Source: Eubacteriaceae bacterium (GTDB taxonomy: Bacteria > Bacillota_A > Clostridia > Eubacteriales > Anaerofustaceae). From it: a stretch of DNA of 6,126 nucleotides. Numbering within the stretch: position 1 is the first letter of the stretch; each line of letters starts with the position of its first letter. Below are positions 4,557 through 6,126 of this stretch, one piece after another. Position numbers and translations under genes: made by a program. The DNA lies in contig JAITGT010000068.1 of NCBI GenBank assembly GCA_031280495.1, positions 1 through 6,126 on the forward strand, read 5' to 3'. The notes beneath the pieces were generated by a model. The model made no database searches. It saw only the letters and a program-made list of their open reading frames with translations, and was not told the DNA's origin.

Positions 4557-5441
4557 GTGAATGTGGGCATGTTTTTTCAGCAGATCATCAACGGCATTTC
4601 CCTGGGCAGCGTTTATGCGCTAATGGCGCTTGGATACACTATGGTGTATGGCATTATAAAACTGATAAATTTCGCGCATGGCGACATTTACATGCTCGGC
4701 GCCTATATTGGTTACTTTGTGACGACATACTCTTCCTTGGGATTTTTTCCAACTTTGCTCATCTCAATGGCTGCCTGCGCCCTTCTTGGAATGGCTATCG
4801 AGCGAGTGGCCTATAAGCCTCTGAGAAACTCCTCAAGAATTTCGGCGCTCATTACCGCGATTGGGGTTTCTCTTTTTTTAGAGTACACAATGATGCATTT
4901 TGTTGGCGCGGCAGTCAGAACCTATAAGCCTCTTTTGCCCAATCACTCTTTCCATTTGGGAGAGGCGGTTTTCAGCTTTCAGCAGATTGCCATCATGGCG
5001 ACAACGCTTGTTTTGATGCTTGCCCTCCAATTCGTCGTGATGAAAACAAAATGGGGCAAAGCGATGCGCGCTGTCTCAATTGACACAGATGCAGCCAGGC
5101 TTATGGGCATAGATGTGGATGCAACAATCTCATTCACATTTCTGCTTGGAAGCTCCCTAGCCGGCGCAGCAGGCGTTTTGGTCGGAGTATACTATAATTC
5201 TATTAATCCTCTCATGGGCACAATGCCAGGCCTGAAGGCATTCATTGCCGCTGTGTTTGGAGGGATTGGAAGCATTCCTGGCGCCATGCTGGGCGGCGTT
5301 GCAGTAGGCATTTTGGAGACGCTCGTGTCGGGCTATGCCAACTCAATGTACCGCGATGCGGCAGTCTTTTCTTTCCTTATCGTTATACTCATTGCTTTGC
5401 CAAGCGGACTGTTAGGCAAAAAAACGGCAGAAAAGGTGTGA
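4557..5441 (+). CDS. livH: LivH-type ABC transporter permease
   Basis: 294 residues from GTG 4557, a normal length for LivH. It is an integral membrane protein with about eight hydrophobic segments. The N-terminal signature NGISLGSVYALMALGYT (12-28) followed by KLINFAHGD (35-43) is characteristic of the family. The C-terminal part has PGLKAFIAAVFGGIGSIPG (from about 224) and AMLGGVAVGILE, the region where these permeases contact the ATPase subunits. With LivM it forms the channel for the substrate bound by LivJ. It follows livJ by 100 bases that contain the strong hairpin. Its stop is separated from the livM start by one base. I see no frameshift or missing motif. Confidence 0.93.
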   Translation: MNVGMFFQQIINGISLGSVYALMALGYTMVYGIIKLINFAHGDIYMLGAYIGYFVTTYSSLGFFPTLLISMAACALLGMAIERVAYKPLRNSSRISALITAIGVSLFLEYTMMHFVGAAVRTYKPLLPNHSFHLGEAVFSFQQIAIMATTLVLMLALQFVVMKTKWGKAMRAVSIDTDAARLMGIDVDATISFTFLLGSSLAGAAGVLVGVYYNSINPLMGTMPGLKAFIAAVFGGIGSIPGAMLGGVAVGILETLVSGYANSMYRDAAVFSFLIVILIALPSGLLGKKTAEKV

Positions 5442-5442
5442 A

Positions 5443-6126
5443 ATGAGGGTTGCAAACAAGAAAAACCTAATCATCGCTGCTGCCCTCATTGTTGTCTTTG
5501 CCATTGTGCAAGCGCTGCGCAGCGCTGGAATCATTGGAAACTTCTACGAAATAACAATAGCGCAGGTTTGCATCAACATAATACTTGCTGCTAGCCTAAA
5601 CTTGATTACGGGGTTTACAGGGCAGTTTTCGCTAGGCCATGCTGGTTTTATGTCCATCGGGGCATATGTATGCGCCCTTTCCACGCTCAAAAATCCCACT
5701 GCGGGTGGATTTGTAGCCGGGGTTTGCCTCGGAGCGCTGGCAGCAACAGCCGTCGGCCTTTGCATTGGAATACCGACGCTGCGCCTAAAAGGCGACTATT
5801 TGGCCATTGCCACACTAGGCGTGTCGGAAATCATTCGCATTGCCTTCCTCAATATGAAATCAACAAATGGCGCTGCTGGACTAATGAATATCCCTCGGCT
5901 TGTTGACTGGAAATGGCTGTTTTGGCTGACTGTTTTTAGCGTTGTCCTCCTGCGCAATTTCATTCTCTCTAAGCATGGGCGTGCATGCGTTTCCATACGC
6001 GAAGACGAAATCGCTGCCGCCTCCATCGGCATTAACACGACATTTTACAAGATTGCCGCTTTTGCAGTTGGCGCATTCTTTGCAGGAATTGCAGGCAGCA
6101 TGTACGCATCCTATTTCTACTTCCTA
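5443..6126 (+). CDS. livM: LivM-type ABC transporter permease, N-terminal part (3' end outside window)
   Basis: The frame stays open to the right edge, giving 228 residues from ATG 5443, about two thirds of the usual length of around 320-350 in Gram-positives. AAGGTG (5433-5438), inside the end of livH, serves as ribosome-binding site, and the start is one base after the livH stop, so the two are translationally coupled. LivM hallmarks are present in order: NLITGFTGQFSLGHAGF (53-69), GIPTLRLKGDYLAIATLG (109-126) followed by EIIR, and GRACVSIREDEIAAASIG (179-196). It is an inner-membrane partner of LivH. The usual NG-GIP element is represented by STNGAAGLMNIP (140-151), slightly degenerate. 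The missing C-terminus and the expected livG/livF ATPase genes should lie just downstream. Confidence 0.93.
   Translation, partial: MRVANKKNLIIAAALIVVFAIVQALRSAGIIGNFYEITIAQVCINIILAASLNLITGFTGQFSLGHAGFMSIGAYVCALSTLKNPTAGGFVAGVCLGALAATAVGLCIGIPTLRLKGDYLAIATLGVSEIIRIAFLNMKSTNGAAGLMNIPRLVDWKWLFWLTVFSVVLLRNFILSKHGRACVSIREDEIAAASIGINTTFYKIAAFAVGAFFAGIAGSMYASYFYFL

Overview
The window looks like bacterial chromosome, most likely from a Gram-positive, Clostridia-like organism. This is an inference from three things: a wall-teichoic-acid type ribulose-5-phosphate reductase (TarJ) next to a LicD-family transferase, a lipoprotein-type solute-binding protein, and strong purine-rich Shine-Dalgarno sites. 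G+C is about half by eye. TarJ and LicD also occur in some Gram-negative capsule loci, so the assignment is tentative. All recognised genes lie on the + strand. I see no mobile element, CRISPR array, tRNA or rRNA.

Layout. (1) 1-1260: the 3' part of a tarJ-like gene, cut by the window edge, runs into a licD-family gene whose best start (GTG 400) shares one base with the tarJ stop. A clear terminator follows at 1339-1362. Together they suggest synthesis and transfer of a polyol-phosphate (CDP-ribitol) or related phospho-substituent onto a cell-surface polymer. (2) 1533-2300: a single-pass membrane protein of unknown function, with a very basic N-terminal tail carrying repeated LPxF motifs and an acidic outer domain. 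(3) 2301-3179: about 880 bases with no convincing protein gene but many inverted repeats and three terminator-like hairpins reading on the + strand. This is the least explained part of the window and a candidate site for one or more small structured RNAs. (4) 3180-6126: a branched-chain-amino-acid-type ABC importer operon: promoter with repeated ATATGCT elements, short leader, livJ (lipoprotein binding protein), a strong intercistronic hairpin, livH (permease), then livM (permease, open at the right edge and starting one base after the livH stop). The ATPase genes livG and livF are not in the window and would be expected downstream.

In the importer, LivJ captures the amino acid (or a related amide) outside the membrane and hands it to the LivH/LivM channel. 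The hairpin between livJ and livH is placed where it could keep binding-protein mRNA more abundant than permease mRNA. Nothing in the window is a clearly new system. The best leads are the structured non-coding gap, the TarJ-LicD pairing, and the unknown membrane protein.
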